Part shown: in pieces, positions 17,202-25,862 of the stretch | How the letters are laid out: the number at the start of each line of letters is the position of its first letter | Position numbering within the stretch: position 1 is the first letter of the stretch | Source: Ignavibacteriales bacterium | Lineage (GTDB): Bacteria > Bacteroidota > Ignavibacteria > Tepidaquicellales > Tepidaquicellaceae | Length of the DNA stretch: 64,000 nucleotides | Reading direction: 5' to 3' | NCBI GenBank assembly: GCA_020635255.1 | Contig: JACKAC010000003.1 | Location: 124,001 to 188,000 of the forward strand | Notes under the pieces: model-generated | The model's database searches: none | The model's input: only the letters and a program-made list of their open reading frames with translations | Told to the model about the DNA's origin: nothing | Program-made: the position numbers and the translations under genes

Positions 17202-18919
17202 GCGAATACAATGCAGATGTAGTAATAGTAGGAGGCGGTATATCAGGATGTATAATGGCATGGAAACTTGCTTCATCCGGGGTAAACGTATTGGTACTCG
17301 AGGCAGGCGACCGGATCGATAGAAATAAATCCATCATGGCATACATGAATGATCCCAATAGGAGCAATGACACACCTTATCCGCAAGTTGCAAACGCTCC
17401 TTTCCCGTCTATGGATAATCCGAATGATTATTACGTACAGATGGGACCGGATAATTTTCAAAGTAACTATGTAAAAGCTCTCGGCGGTACGACATGGCAC
17501 TGGCTGGGAACATGCCTTAGATTTGTTCCGAATGATTTTCGTATGAAGTCGGCTTACGGCGTCATGGTTGACTGGCCCATTACTTACAATGATCTTGAGT
17601 CATGGTACAGCCTGGCGGAAAGCACCCTCCCGGTTTCTGGGAATTCGGAGTTCGATCTCGGCGCGCCAAGAAGCCAGCCTTACATGATGAGCGAGATTCC
17701 GATGACTTATTCTGATAAGATAATTCAAAAAGCATTCGAAAATCTAACTCTTCCCGATGACCCATCCATGAAGCTGGAAGTGAGAGGAACCCCGCAGGGA
17801 AGAAATTCAAAAGAATACGATAACCGCCCGGGATGCTGCGGCAGTAACAACTGCATTCCTATGTGTCCGGTTGGAGCAAAATATGACGGCTCGGTTCACG
17901 CGGCAAAAGCCGAACAAGCGGGAGCAAAAATCTTAACTAACACGACTGCTACTTTTATACAAACAAACGAAGACGCGCAGGTAACAGGAATAAAATTCAA
18001 AACTCCCGAAGGTGATGGAGTCGCCACTGGAAAGATCTACGTTCTCGCCGCGCACGCCATCGAGACACCTAAGCTTATGCTGATGTCAAAGGACGAACGT
18101 TATCCGAATGGTGTTGGAAATTCATCCGACCAGGTAGGCAGGAACCTGATGGATCACAACTGCGTGCTTAGCTATGGACTAACGAAAGACCCGGTATTTC
18201 CTTACCGCGCACCGCTATCGACAGCAGGAGTAGAAAATGTAAAGGACGGCGCATTTAGAAAGACTAGAGCCGCGTTCAGGATTGAAATCGGAAATGACGG
18301 TTGGTCATGGCCAGTCGGGTATCCTGAGGTTCTTGCTCCATGGATGCTAAAAAAATCGGGTAGAACATATAACAAAAATGCACCCGTAGGTCAGGAAACA
18401 AAAGAAACATACAGCCCGGACGAGCAGAGCAAAGATTTCTTTTATGGTAAGAATTTCCGTAACATGATAAAGCAGAACGTCGAGCGTGAGATAAGATTTG
18501 CTTTCCTGGTCGAGCAGCCGCCTGATCCGAATAACAGGATCGTACCGGACTTCGAAAAACTCGACTCATTCGGACTACCGAGACCAAAGATATACTATAC
18601 AATAGACGATTATACTAAGGCAGGTATTAATGTTGCGGTCGATCTGCAGAAAAAAATGCTCGACTCACTAAATGCCACCCAACAGCATCACAGCTGGCCA
18701 TATGGCGCCGGACATATTGTAGGTACAACAAGAATGGGAAGTGACCCCAAAACCTCCGTTGTAGACACGGATCTCCGATGTCACGACCACAAAAACATGT
18801 TCATTTTGGGAAGCAACACCTTCCCGACAGTCGCAGCATCAAACCCGACGCTTACTATTGTCGCGATGACACTAAAGTGTGTTGATGCAGTGCAGAAGCA
18901 ACTGCAGGAAATGGAATAA
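17198..18919 (+). CDS. GMC family FAD-dependent oxidoreductase (large subunit)
   Basis: 573 residues starting at the ATG in an ATGA overlap with the small subunit. N-terminal FAD-binding fold ADVVIVGGGISGCIMAWKLA...VLVLEAGD, then GGTTWHWLGTCLRFVP, a CCGSNNCIPMCPVGAKYDGSVH cysteine cluster typical of membrane-type sugar or alcohol dehydrogenases, the catalytic His region (SWPYGAGHIVGTTRMG) and the C-terminal NMFILGSNTFPTVAASNPTLTIVA. Presumably oxidises a sugar or alcohol in the periplasm. It has no signal of its own and depends on the Tat-carrying small subunit (inference). I see no cytochrome subunit nearby. Confidence 0.92.
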   Translation: MSEYNADVVIVGGGISGCIMAWKLASSGVNVLVLEAGDRIDRNKSIMAYMNDPNRSNDTPYPQVANAPFPSMDNPNDYYVQMGPDNFQSNYVKALGGTTWHWLGTCLRFVPNDFRMKSAYGVMVDWPITYNDLESWYSLAESTLPVSGNSEFDLGAPRSQPYMMSEIPMTYSDKIIQKAFENLTLPDDPSMKLEVRGTPQGRNSKEYDNRPGCCGSNNCIPMCPVGAKYDGSVHAAKAEQAGAKILTNTTATFIQTNEDAQVTGIKFKTPEGDGVATGKIYVLAAHAIETPKLMLMSKDERYPNGVGNSSDQVGRNLMDHNCVLSYGLTKDPVFPYRAPLSTAGVENVKDGAFRKTRAAFRIEIGNDGWSWPVGYPEVLAPWMLKKSGRTYNKNAPVGQETKETYSPDEQSKDFFYGKNFRNMIKQNVEREIRFAFLVEQPPDPNNRIVPDFEKLDSFGLPRPKIYYTIDDYTKAGINVAVDLQKKMLDSLNATQQHHSWPYGAGHIVGTTRMGSDPKTSVVDTDLRCHDHKNMFILGSNTFPTVAASNPTLTIVAMTLKCVDAVQKQLQEME

Positions 18920-18926
18920 GAGAATA

Positions 18927-19994
18927 TTAATTCTCTATGTCGAGGAGTTGTAGTACCTCCACATCTCTCATCTCACTGAGATATGTGTCCAAAAAGTATT
19001 TATGTGATGCTCCTATGATAACCAAAACTTTTTGACCGGGATGCAATGCCGACGCTTTTCTTATATGTGATGCTATATTAAGATTTCTAACCTCCCATAG
19101 TGCAAGACGGCTCCTATCCAGTCCCGACGGAAGATTTGTTTTTAAAAAAATATCCCACTGCACAGCCACGTCTTCTTTAACATATTCTGGAGAATTAATA
19201 TATTCATAAAGTGGAAGCAGGTTTTTACTTTTAATATTATCCTTTGTCATCTCGTCGAGCTTAACAAAAATTTCCGCACCGGCTATACTTTTGAAAATAT
19301 CTAACCCCTGTAGCTCCTCTGTTAACTGCCCGGCTATTTGCAAAAAAATGTCTTTGTCTGTATGGCTATCTATGCTATACACCCTTTGCAAACCCTGCTC
19401 ATAGGCAAGTTTTACTGCTATTGAATAAATTTCATTATTTGATTCAAGTTCACCATCCAGGAATGGGATAAGTTCCACAACCTCAGACTCAGTTGGATTC
19501 CTTCCGTTTTCTTTTATGTATTTCCATTGTAGCACTGCCGATGGAATGTCATATGAGGCAATTAGATATGTTATTAACTTCTCCCTCAAAGAATTCACCT
19601 TCATATTTTCTGAACTCGTTTCCATCAAATTTATAATACTATCTGCCATTAGCCGGGCGATGTCCGCCGGTATTCCCAGTTTATCCTGCATCTTCTCACC
19701 ATATTCAATATTATCCTTTGCAAAAGCATCTACCACTTCGCCGTAAGATTCCTGGTTACTCTGCATATAGTTAATTTCAAAAAAAGGCAAGCTTTCTATA
19801 CATACCAGATCAGGCTTAAAATCCTTAAGAAGATCAACAAGTGGATCTACATAAGAAGGCTCAAATTCTTCACCTATGGTACTAAGATGAACCGTACCCA
19901 GAACAAGAATCTGTGTTTTTTGAGTATATCCATCTGTTACCAAACAAAGCAATAGAACGAATACAGCTACCGCAGTGCCTCGCTTCATAAGCAT
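18927..19994 (-). CDS. DUF5694-like / TraB-ChaN-type secreted protein
   Basis: 355 residues with a signal peptide (AVAVFVLLLCLVTDGYTQ). The domain opens with QILVLGTVHLSTIGEE and DLVCIESLPFFE, and near the C-terminus has VLVIIGASHKYFLDTYL. Paired GxxH motifs with a nearby Glu are the hallmark of the TraB/ChaN/erythromycin-esterase fold, and the spacing matches DUF5694 proteins. Possibly a metal-dependent hydrolase in the periplasm; substrate unknown. Confidence 0.75.
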   Translation of the reverse strand: MLMKRGTAVAVFVLLLCLVTDGYTQKTQILVLGTVHLSTIGEEFEPSYVDPLVDLLKDFKPDLVCIESLPFFEINYMQSNQESYGEVVDAFAKDNIEYGEKMQDKLGIPADIARLMADSIINLMETSSENMKVNSLREKLITYLIASYDIPSAVLQWKYIKENGRNPTESEVVELIPFLDGELESNNEIYSIAVKLAYEQGLQRVYSIDSHTDKDIFLQIAGQLTEELQGLDIFKSIAGAEIFVKLDEMTKDNIKSKNLLPLYEYINSPEYVKEDVAVQWDIFLKTNLPSGLDRSRLALWEVRNLNIASHIRKASALHPGQKVLVIIGASHKYFLDTYLSEMRDVEVLQLLDIEN

Positions 19995-20119
19995 ACTTTT
20001 TTCTTATTTAGACTCTATCCTCAAAGAAGGGTTGCATATAAGTTGTTTCATATTTACTCCATAATAATCTTGCATCTATAGGGCTTACTGTATATTTTAT
20101 TTAAAATTAACAGATAATT

Positions 20120-21478
20120 ATGAAGACTTTACTAACTGTTTTATTAATGATTTTTACGGCTGTTGGTTATTCGCAGACGATTAATAATATGACTCTTGTA
20201 GGAAGTAAGAACGAATATACTTCCGGTGGAACTCCCTCCGGCTGGCACTATTCGTCATGCTGGGGATATACAGATCTCAACGGAAGGGAATACGCAATGA
20301 TCGGATTTTACGGTGGAACGGCGTTTTATGACATTACAGATGCTCCAACGATCACAAACGTTGGGATGATACCCGGACCCGGATCATTTTATAACTATAG
20401 GAATATTAAGACCTATTCCCATTATGCGTACATGGTGAGTGAAGGTGGAGACGGTTTACAAATAGTCGACCTTCAATATCTTCCTGACTCCGTACACTTT
20501 ATTAAGAGCTACTATTATACGGGATTTACAAAAGCACATACACTTTCGCAAAACGGGCATTATCTGTACCTTAATGGTGGTAATAATAATCCAGCCGGTG
20601 GTGTAACTATACTGGATATTACCGATCCGGAAAATCCCGTAAAAAGAGGAACATGGTCGACTAGATATGTACACGATTGCTATGTGAGGAATGACACTAT
20701 TTATGCTGCGTGCATAAATGCGGGTTACCTGTCGATACTTAACGCAACGAATCCCGACAATATTACTTTAATTTCCGAGTTCACATATCCGCAGCCTGTA
20801 ACACATAACGCATGGCTGTCAGCTGATGGGAATTATCTCGCAATCAGCAACGAAGGCGGTTCTAACCATACATTCCTCTGGGATGTCACAAATAAAACGA
20901 ACGCCATTCAGCTATCCGAGATTATTCCTTATGAAAACTCTATGGTGCATAACGCGATAATAAAAGGGGACTCTCTTTATATGGCGCATTACAGAGGCGG
21001 AATAATTGTCTGCGATATTTCGAATAAATCAACACCGGTTGAGGTTGGTCATTATGATACTTACCCAGGTTCCGGAACTGCTTACCAGGGAGCATGGATG
21101 GTTTATCCATTCTTCTCTTCCGGAAAGATCATCGGAAGCGATATTGCTACCGGACTCTATGTATTGAAGATGGGAACAAGCACTAACATCACTAACAATA
21201 ACGGAATGAACCCGGATGAATATTCATTATCACAAAACTATCCTAACCCTTTTAACCCGATGACGAGAATAGATTTCAACATTCCAAAAAGCGGGCTCGT
21301 AACGGTTAAGGTATATGATAATACCGGGCGTGAAGTTGCAACGCTGTTAAATGAAGATAGATCGAGCGGTGCGTATTCTGTTTACTTCGACGGAGCAAGT
21401 TTCTCAAGCGGTGTATATTTCTACTCTATAAAAACAGACGGCTTTACCGATACAAAGAAGATGCTTCTGGTAAAGTAG
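20120..21478 (+). CDS. choice-of-anchor B family surface protein with T9SS sorting domain
   Basis: 452 residues with signal peptide (LLTVLLMIFTAVGYSQ) and LVIVD-type repeats (YAMIGFYGGTAFYDITDAP, LQIVDLQYLPDS, VTILDITDPENPVKRG, IIVCDISNKSTPVEVGHYDT) that form a beta-propeller, as in choice-of-anchor B proteins. The last ~80 residues are a T9SS type A domain (LSQNYPNPFNPMTRIDFNIP ... SGVYFYSIKTDGFTDTKKM). Expected to be secreted by T9SS and attached to the cell surface. Ligand or substrate unknown. Confidence 0.9.
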   Translation: MKTLLTVLLMIFTAVGYSQTINNMTLVGSKNEYTSGGTPSGWHYSSCWGYTDLNGREYAMIGFYGGTAFYDITDAPTITNVGMIPGPGSFYNYRNIKTYSHYAYMVSEGGDGLQIVDLQYLPDSVHFIKSYYYTGFTKAHTLSQNGHYLYLNGGNNNPAGGVTILDITDPENPVKRGTWSTRYVHDCYVRNDTIYAACINAGYLSILNATNPDNITLISEFTYPQPVTHNAWLSADGNYLAISNEGGSNHTFLWDVTNKTNAIQLSEIIPYENSMVHNAIIKGDSLYMAHYRGGIIVCDISNKSTPVEVGHYDTYPGSGTAYQGAWMVYPFFSSGKIIGSDIATGLYVLKMGTSTNITNNNGMNPDEYSLSQNYPNPFNPMTRIDFNIPKSGLVTVKVYDNTGREVATLLNEDRSSGAYSVYFDGASFSSGVYFYSIKTDGFTDTKKMLLVK

Positions 21479-21500
21479 AAAAAACAAATATATGAATTTA

Positions 21501-21528
21501 AAAACCCCGTCTAAAACGGGGTTTTTTT
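21501..21528 (+). terminator. rho-independent terminator
   Basis: AAACCCCGT / ACGGGGTTT stem with CTAAA loop and T7 tail, 22 bp after the choice-of-anchor B stop. Confidence 0.9.
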
Positions 21529-21798
21529 ATTACGAATCCTGAGAAACATTACTGATATAATAATTTTACTAGAACATTAAAATATTAAATAGAGGTGCTA
21601 AGTATATGTTAAATATATACATGTCAAATATATTCTATTTTTGGTCTTTTTTTTAACGTTTTAATTTACTTGTTTTATTGTCTTAATGGGATGTCAACCC
21701 AGATTGTTAATTAATTAACATTTATTTCTTTTAAAAAAGGGTGAAATAAATAATTTTTAAATTAATATTCATTAAATAAACAACCCTTGGGGGTACTC
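21529..21798. other. AT-rich leader region before the first choice-of-anchor J gene
   Basis: About 270 bases, very AT-rich. AAGGGT (21737-21742) can pair with ACCCTT (21783-21788) just before the GGGGGT ribosome-binding site of the next gene, which could affect its translation. No reading frame of interest is seen. Confidence 0.35.
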
Positions 21799-22800
21799 AT
21801 GAAAAAACATTTTTCTATTTTATTTCTTGTGGCTATTGTGGTAACAGGTGTAGCTTTTTTAGGTTTTTCACCTGACGGAGACAGAACTCCGAGAACCAAA
21901 CAATCCTTCGACAATCCGAAAGTTGTATATGGACCTCAATTAGGAGATAATCCACAACCAATATCTGAATCATTTGAAGCAGTAGGATTTCCACCAGCTG
22001 GATGGACAAAACTAAATCCGGACGGTGGTACTGGCTGGGATAGGCAAACTGTCGGCACAACTCCAATTCCGGGATGGAATGGCGGTGTCATAACTACTCC
22101 TCCGGGAGGTCTCACAGCTGTTGCTTTTTGTACATGGAATACAGGCGGTGCTGTTAGCAACGATCAATGGCTTGTTACTCCGCAGATCACTAACGTTGGC
22201 GCTGGTGACTCATTAAGCTTCTGGATTCAATGTCCTGGATATACTAACGGTTCTTACCTTGATTATGTATATATCATGGTATCGACAACAACTCCTACAA
22301 CCGGAGCTTTCTCACCGGTAGATACTCTTTTCTGGCCTGCAGCTTCACCTGATACAAACTGGACCAGGTACGCATATAAACTTACTGACCTTGCAGGTGT
22401 AACAGCAGGATCTAACATCTATGTTGCATGGAGAGAAAAAGTTGCCGATAACTTCAACGACGGTGCTGCTATTCTTCTTGACCTTGTTGATGTAACTGTA
22501 CTTACTGCTATCCAGCAAACAAGCAATCAAACTCCGGACGCATACAGACTTTCACAAAACTATCCGAATCCTTTCAACCCGTCGACAAGCATTAACTTCG
22601 ACATAGCTGCTAAAGGATTTGTATCGTTGAAAGTATATGATATGCTTGGCAGGGAAGTTGCAAATCTTGTTAATAAAGAATTAACTGCAGGAAGCTATTC
22701 CTATAACTTCGATGCAAGCAAGCTTAACAGTGGTATCTATTTCTATAAACTCCAAACTGGAAGCTTCGTCGAAACTAAGAAAATGATGTTAGTAAAATAA
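21799..22800 (+). CDS. choice-of-anchor J family surface protein with T9SS sorting domain (paralogue 1)
   Basis: 333 residues from the ATG at 21799, preceded by a GGGGGT ribosome-binding site; a TTG 12 bases upstream is the alternative start. Signal peptide, then a choice-of-anchor J jellyroll domain: ESFEAVGFPPAGWTKLN..GGTGWDRQTVGT, VITTPPGGLTAVAF, SNDQWLVTPQI, DSLSFWIQCPGY and NIYVAWREKV. The tail is a T9SS domain (LSQNYPNPFNPSTSINFDI ... YFYKLQTGSFVETKKMMLVK). It is highly similar to the next gene, a tandem duplicate. Confidence 0.92.
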   Translation: MKKHFSILFLVAIVVTGVAFLGFSPDGDRTPRTKQSFDNPKVVYGPQLGDNPQPISESFEAVGFPPAGWTKLNPDGGTGWDRQTVGTTPIPGWNGGVITTPPGGLTAVAFCTWNTGGAVSNDQWLVTPQITNVGAGDSLSFWIQCPGYTNGSYLDYVYIMVSTTTPTTGAFSPVDTLFWPAASPDTNWTRYAYKLTDLAGVTAGSNIYVAWREKVADNFNDGAAILLDLVDVTVLTAIQQTSNQTPDAYRLSQNYPNPFNPSTSINFDIAAKGFVSLKVYDMLGREVANLVNKELTAGSYSYNFDASKLNSGIYFYKLQTGSFVETKKMMLVK

Positions 22801-22822
22801 TGTCTTTAAATCTGATTTTTCA

Positions 22823-22856
22823 AACCCTGATCTGGTCTACGGGTCAGGGTTTTTTA
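22823..22856 (+). terminator. rho-independent terminator
   Basis: AACCCTGA (22823-22830) pairs with TCAGGGTT (22844-22851), followed by a T-run. Confidence 0.88.
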
Positions 22857-23091
22857 TTATCCCTTTCTTCAGTTGTAGCGAAAACCCCTTCACTATAAAA
22901 TACCCTTAGAAAAAAATGCGTAAATTGCAACTGTAATTACAGCAATTTAGAAAATTACTTAAATTTTAGTTTTTTTATTTAATTTTTTTAACTATCTTAT
23001 ATTCCTTTGTCTTACACCTGGGAGGTTAATAGATTACTTTAAGTCTATGGAATCACTATATCCAATAAAAACAAAAACCTCCGAGGGTATC
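22857..23091. other. AT-rich leader before the second choice-of-anchor J gene
   Basis: Contains GGAGGTT (23021-23027), complementary to AACCTCC (23076-23082), which lies just before the GAGGGT ribosome-binding site of the next gene. The arrangement resembles, in a different sequence, the leader of the preceding paralogue. No gene is seen. Confidence 0.35.
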
Positions 23092-24090
23092 ATGAAAAAG
23101 ACTATAGCCTCATTTATAATTCTATCTGCATTTCTTGTATATCTATTCTTGATGGGATTTTCGCTTCAGGGTGATAAAGTGCCCGGTACAAGTCCTTCCG
23201 GTGACGGACAGGAAGTTGTCTTTGGTCCGGAGGTAGAAAATCCGGTGATCGGTTTATACGAATCATTCGAAAATACAACTTTTCCACCAAACGGATGGAA
23301 AAAATTTAACCCCCTGGGCGGAACGGGATGGACCAGACAGACAGTCGGCACTTCTCCTATGCCGGGATGGAATGGAGGTGTCATCACTGCTCCGCCGGGT
23401 GGTCAATCGGCAATTGCATATTGCACCTGGAATACCAGCGGATCGACAAGTACAGATCAATGGCTTGTTACTCCTAAGCTTGATAATATAAGCGACCAGG
23501 ATTCACTGGTGTTTAGGATAAAGTACCCGGGGTTTTCGCATAACTATCAGGACTTCGTAGATATTATGATCTCTACTACCGGTGCAAGTATTGGATCATT
23601 TTATACAGCACACACAATGTTCTGGGCAGGCGGAACAAACGATACTAACTGGGTCAGACGTGCATTCAAACTAACCTCCTTCCCGGGTGTTACTGCGGGC
23701 TCACATGTGTATATTGCATTCAGAGAAAGAGTTTCAAATAATTACAACGAAGGCGGCGCTATCTTCCTCGACGTAACCGAGATAACAACTTTAACCAATA
23801 TACAATTAACCGGATCAGGCATCCCGGATAAATTTGCACTTAAACAAAACTACCCTAATCCTTTCAACCCGTCGACAAAGATAAGATTTGATATTCCTGT
23901 TAGGGAAAATACAAAACTGGATATTTTCAATTCGGCAGGACAGCAAGTGTCTTCGCTAATTAACAAAGAGCTCCAGCCCGGTTCATACGAATATACCTTC
24001 GACGGTTCACAGCTAACAAGCGGTGTGTATTTCTATAGACTACAGACAGGCAATTTTGTGGAAACAAAGAGAATGATACTGGTCAAATAA
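23092..24090 (+). CDS. choice-of-anchor J family surface protein with T9SS sorting domain (paralogue 2)
   Basis: 332 residues. I start at the ATG at 23092 (GAGGGTATC just upstream, then MKKTIASFIILSAFLVYLFLMGFS, a good signal peptide) rather than the ATG at 23047, which would add 15 polar residues. The jellyroll domain (ESFENTTFPPNGWKKFN..GGTGWTRQTVGT, STDQWLVTPKL, HVYIAFRERVSNN) parallels the previous gene almost block by block. The T9SS tail is LKQNYPNPFNPSTKIRFDIP ... YFYRLQTGNFVETKRMILVK. Its last 93 bases are identical to those of the gene ending at 27230, and its stop overlaps the convergent gene's stop by 8 bp. Confidence 0.92.
   Translation: MKKTIASFIILSAFLVYLFLMGFSLQGDKVPGTSPSGDGQEVVFGPEVENPVIGLYESFENTTFPPNGWKKFNPLGGTGWTRQTVGTSPMPGWNGGVITAPPGGQSAIAYCTWNTSGSTSTDQWLVTPKLDNISDQDSLVFRIKYPGFSHNYQDFVDIMISTTGASIGSFYTAHTMFWAGGTNDTNWVRRAFKLTSFPGVTAGSHVYIAFRERVSNNYNEGGAIFLDVTEITTLTNIQLTGSGIPDKFALKQNYPNPFNPSTKIRFDIPVRENTKLDIFNSAGQQVSSLINKELQPGSYEYTFDGSQLTSGVYFYRLQTGNFVETKRMILVK
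23998..24090 (+). repeat. 93-bp perfect repeat, copy 1 (T9SS tail coding)
   Basis: Base-for-base identical to 27138-27230. It encodes the last 30 residues of the T9SS sorting domain plus the stop codon. Identity breaks off at both ends: the codons just upstream differ at synonymous sites and the bases after the stop are unrelated. Confidence 0.95.
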
Positions 24091-25540
24091 TAGAAGTTTC
24101 GATCTCCCTTATCTTTTGCAAAAGCCATGGTTTATTGATCATGGCTTTTTCGTTTACAACCTCTTCTTTCAGCTTTACAAAATCATACTCCCTTTCATCG
24201 ATGCGGTTTTTTATGTCAAATAATTTCTTCGCAAAGTTAATATAATTTAAAAAGACCGGTTTTGTCGGAGCAGTTACATATCTTTCACTGTTAATAAAAT
24301 GCTTGTACCCGTCTATATTGGAATAAAACGGTTCTATCTCATTCATGTCATAATATATCTTTAAATATAGGGATTTAAGCTGGTGCTTGTATGTCATTTC
24401 ATCGGAAACTACTTTCGAAGCCATCTCAAGCGCTCCATCGAAATTATTAATGTGGTAGAAATAAAGCGCCCTGCAAAAAGAATAAGCATTATCTCTCCTT
24501 TGCTCCTCCAGCTCGCTTATATAATTCTCAATAAACTCGTCCACCCATTTAAATTCTTTCACCTCGAGTCCCGTTATGACCGTATTAAAATACGTTATGT
24601 GTGTCATGTACTTTCCCATCCTGTAATAACCCCTGTCTACATTTTCCCTGTACAGCTCAAAATGATCCCGTTGTAGATCTGTTTCTCCTTTATTCGCCGC
24701 ATAGTAGCAGTAATTAGTGAGAGCAGTGAAAATATTCCTTTTATCTATCTCATTCAGTTTGCTGTAATGACCTCTGATTATATCTCTTAACTCTCTGTAG
24801 TGTTTGCGTTCCTGTGTTCTGCCCAGCTTATACATGTTGTAGTAATACTTAACATAAATAATATCGTTATGCTGTTCTGCTTCCACATCCAGGTATCTTT
24901 CCAGTTCTTTTCTCTCCTCCGGATTCCTGCCATAGCTAAACCTGTCCAGGTATGAATTAGAGATCTCTGTCTCCAGATACATTGCGCTGATCAGGAAATA
25001 GATCCTTAATGAATCATATATCTCCAGTTTCAGCTCGTCTATCTTTACATCGGATTTTTCATACCTGTTTTTGTGATCTAGTTCTATCAAACCGAGCAGA
25101 TTCTTTCTCTCGTAATAACTCCTGTCATGGATGATTTCTCCCTCCATACTCAAAAGCAGTTTATCATATTTCTTCTCGAACAGTTTCCTTTGATCTCTCC
25201 TGACAAACTCTTCGGCAAGAAGAGAATTCACTTTAAACCTATCCCCTTTTACTTTGCAGATTACTAAAAACTCCTCTGCTCTTTTCAAAAGGTTTGACAA
25301 AAGATTTCGCATACGAGCATCATTAAACTTCTTCCCCGGATAGATCTTTGCGAATATCTTTTCCTTTGTTACCCAGCTGCTTTCAAACCGGGGATAGAAT
25401 TTTTTTATCGCCCCATAAAGAGATAAAAGAACTTTGTCTTTATTGTGAAAAGGGGAATTAAGAAATAATCCGAATTCTTTAAATTCCTTCTCTGAAAAGG
25501 TTCTTAAAAGCCCTATGGATTTGCTTTCCATCATACCCAA
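24083..25540 (-). CDS. conserved helical hypothetical protein
   Basis: 485 residues, almost wholly helical and highly charged, no signal peptide. The N-terminal block FSEKEFKEFGLFLNSPFHNKDKVL followed by KKFYPRFESSWVTKEKIFAKIYPGK and DARMRNLLSNLLKRAEEFL looks like a motif shared by large uncharacterised proteins of Bacteroidota and Ignavibacteria; the remainder resembles TPR-like helical hairpins. It could be a scaffold or regulator; no enzyme motif is seen. The start may be any of the Met codons at positions 1, 3 or 4. Convergent with the upstream T9SS gene, with overlapping stops. Confidence 0.72.
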   Translation of the reverse strand: MGMMESKSIGLLRTFSEKEFKEFGLFLNSPFHNKDKVLLSLYGAIKKFYPRFESSWVTKEKIFAKIYPGKKFNDARMRNLLSNLLKRAEEFLVICKVKGDRFKVNSLLAEEFVRRDQRKLFEKKYDKLLLSMEGEIIHDRSYYERKNLLGLIELDHKNRYEKSDVKIDELKLEIYDSLRIYFLISAMYLETEISNSYLDRFSYGRNPEERKELERYLDVEAEQHNDIIYVKYYYNMYKLGRTQERKHYRELRDIIRGHYSKLNEIDKRNIFTALTNYCYYAANKGETDLQRDHFELYRENVDRGYYRMGKYMTHITYFNTVITGLEVKEFKWVDEFIENYISELEEQRRDNAYSFCRALYFYHINNFDGALEMASKVVSDEMTYKHQLKSLYLKIYYDMNEIEPFYSNIDGYKHFINSERYVTAPTKPVFLNYINFAKKLFDIKNRIDEREYDFVKLKEEVVNEKAMINKPWLLQKIREIETSII

Positions 25541-25714
25541 AACTACTTATAAATAGCATACAAATCAAACCTAATAAAATGAGTATAAATCCTGTAATCA
25601 TAATGATTATATGGCATTCTATTGAATAATATTACCTCCTGCATAGTGCAATTACTGAAATAATTCTTTGCTAAATCATGCTCTGATTTTTTATGTTTGA
25701 TTAAAAATTATATT
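25541..25714. other. intergenic region upstream of the structured leader
   Basis: AT-rich spacer between two divergently transcribed genes; presumably carries both promoters. I cannot pick out a single convincing -35/-10 pair. Confidence 0.35.
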
Positions 25715-25857
25715 CCTGTGAGCAAAAGATTTTTCCATTCAACCATATTTCCCTTTGCAATTTATTCCTGGCTCACAGGACAGGCTGATAAGTCCCCAAG
25801 GGATTTAATATCTTGAGGGGACCGGGAAGCCTCTATAAAATTTCCTAATCAAGGAGG
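25715..25857 (+). promoter_or_regulatory. candidate structured 5' leader RNA
   Basis: Two neighbouring stem-loops precede the gene at 25863. Stem 1: CCTGTGAGC (25715-25723) pairs perfectly with GCTCACAGG (25771-25779). Stem 2: AGGCT (25782-25786) pairs with AGCCT (25828-25832), then an internal loop (GATAA opposite CGGGA), then GTCCCC (25792-25797) with GGGGAC (25817-25822), and AAG with CTT at its tip. A strong AAGGAGG ribosome-binding site follows at 25851-25857. I do not recognise it as a known riboswitch class. A shared operator or an unrelated mRNA fold are alternatives. Confidence 0.45.
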
Positions 25858-25862
25858 AACAT

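Noticed and set aside
25782..25832. Known riboswitch (c-di-GMP, TPP or preQ1 type) before the propeller gene
   Set aside because: The conserved core sequences of those classes are not present; only the secondary-structure outline supports a leader element.
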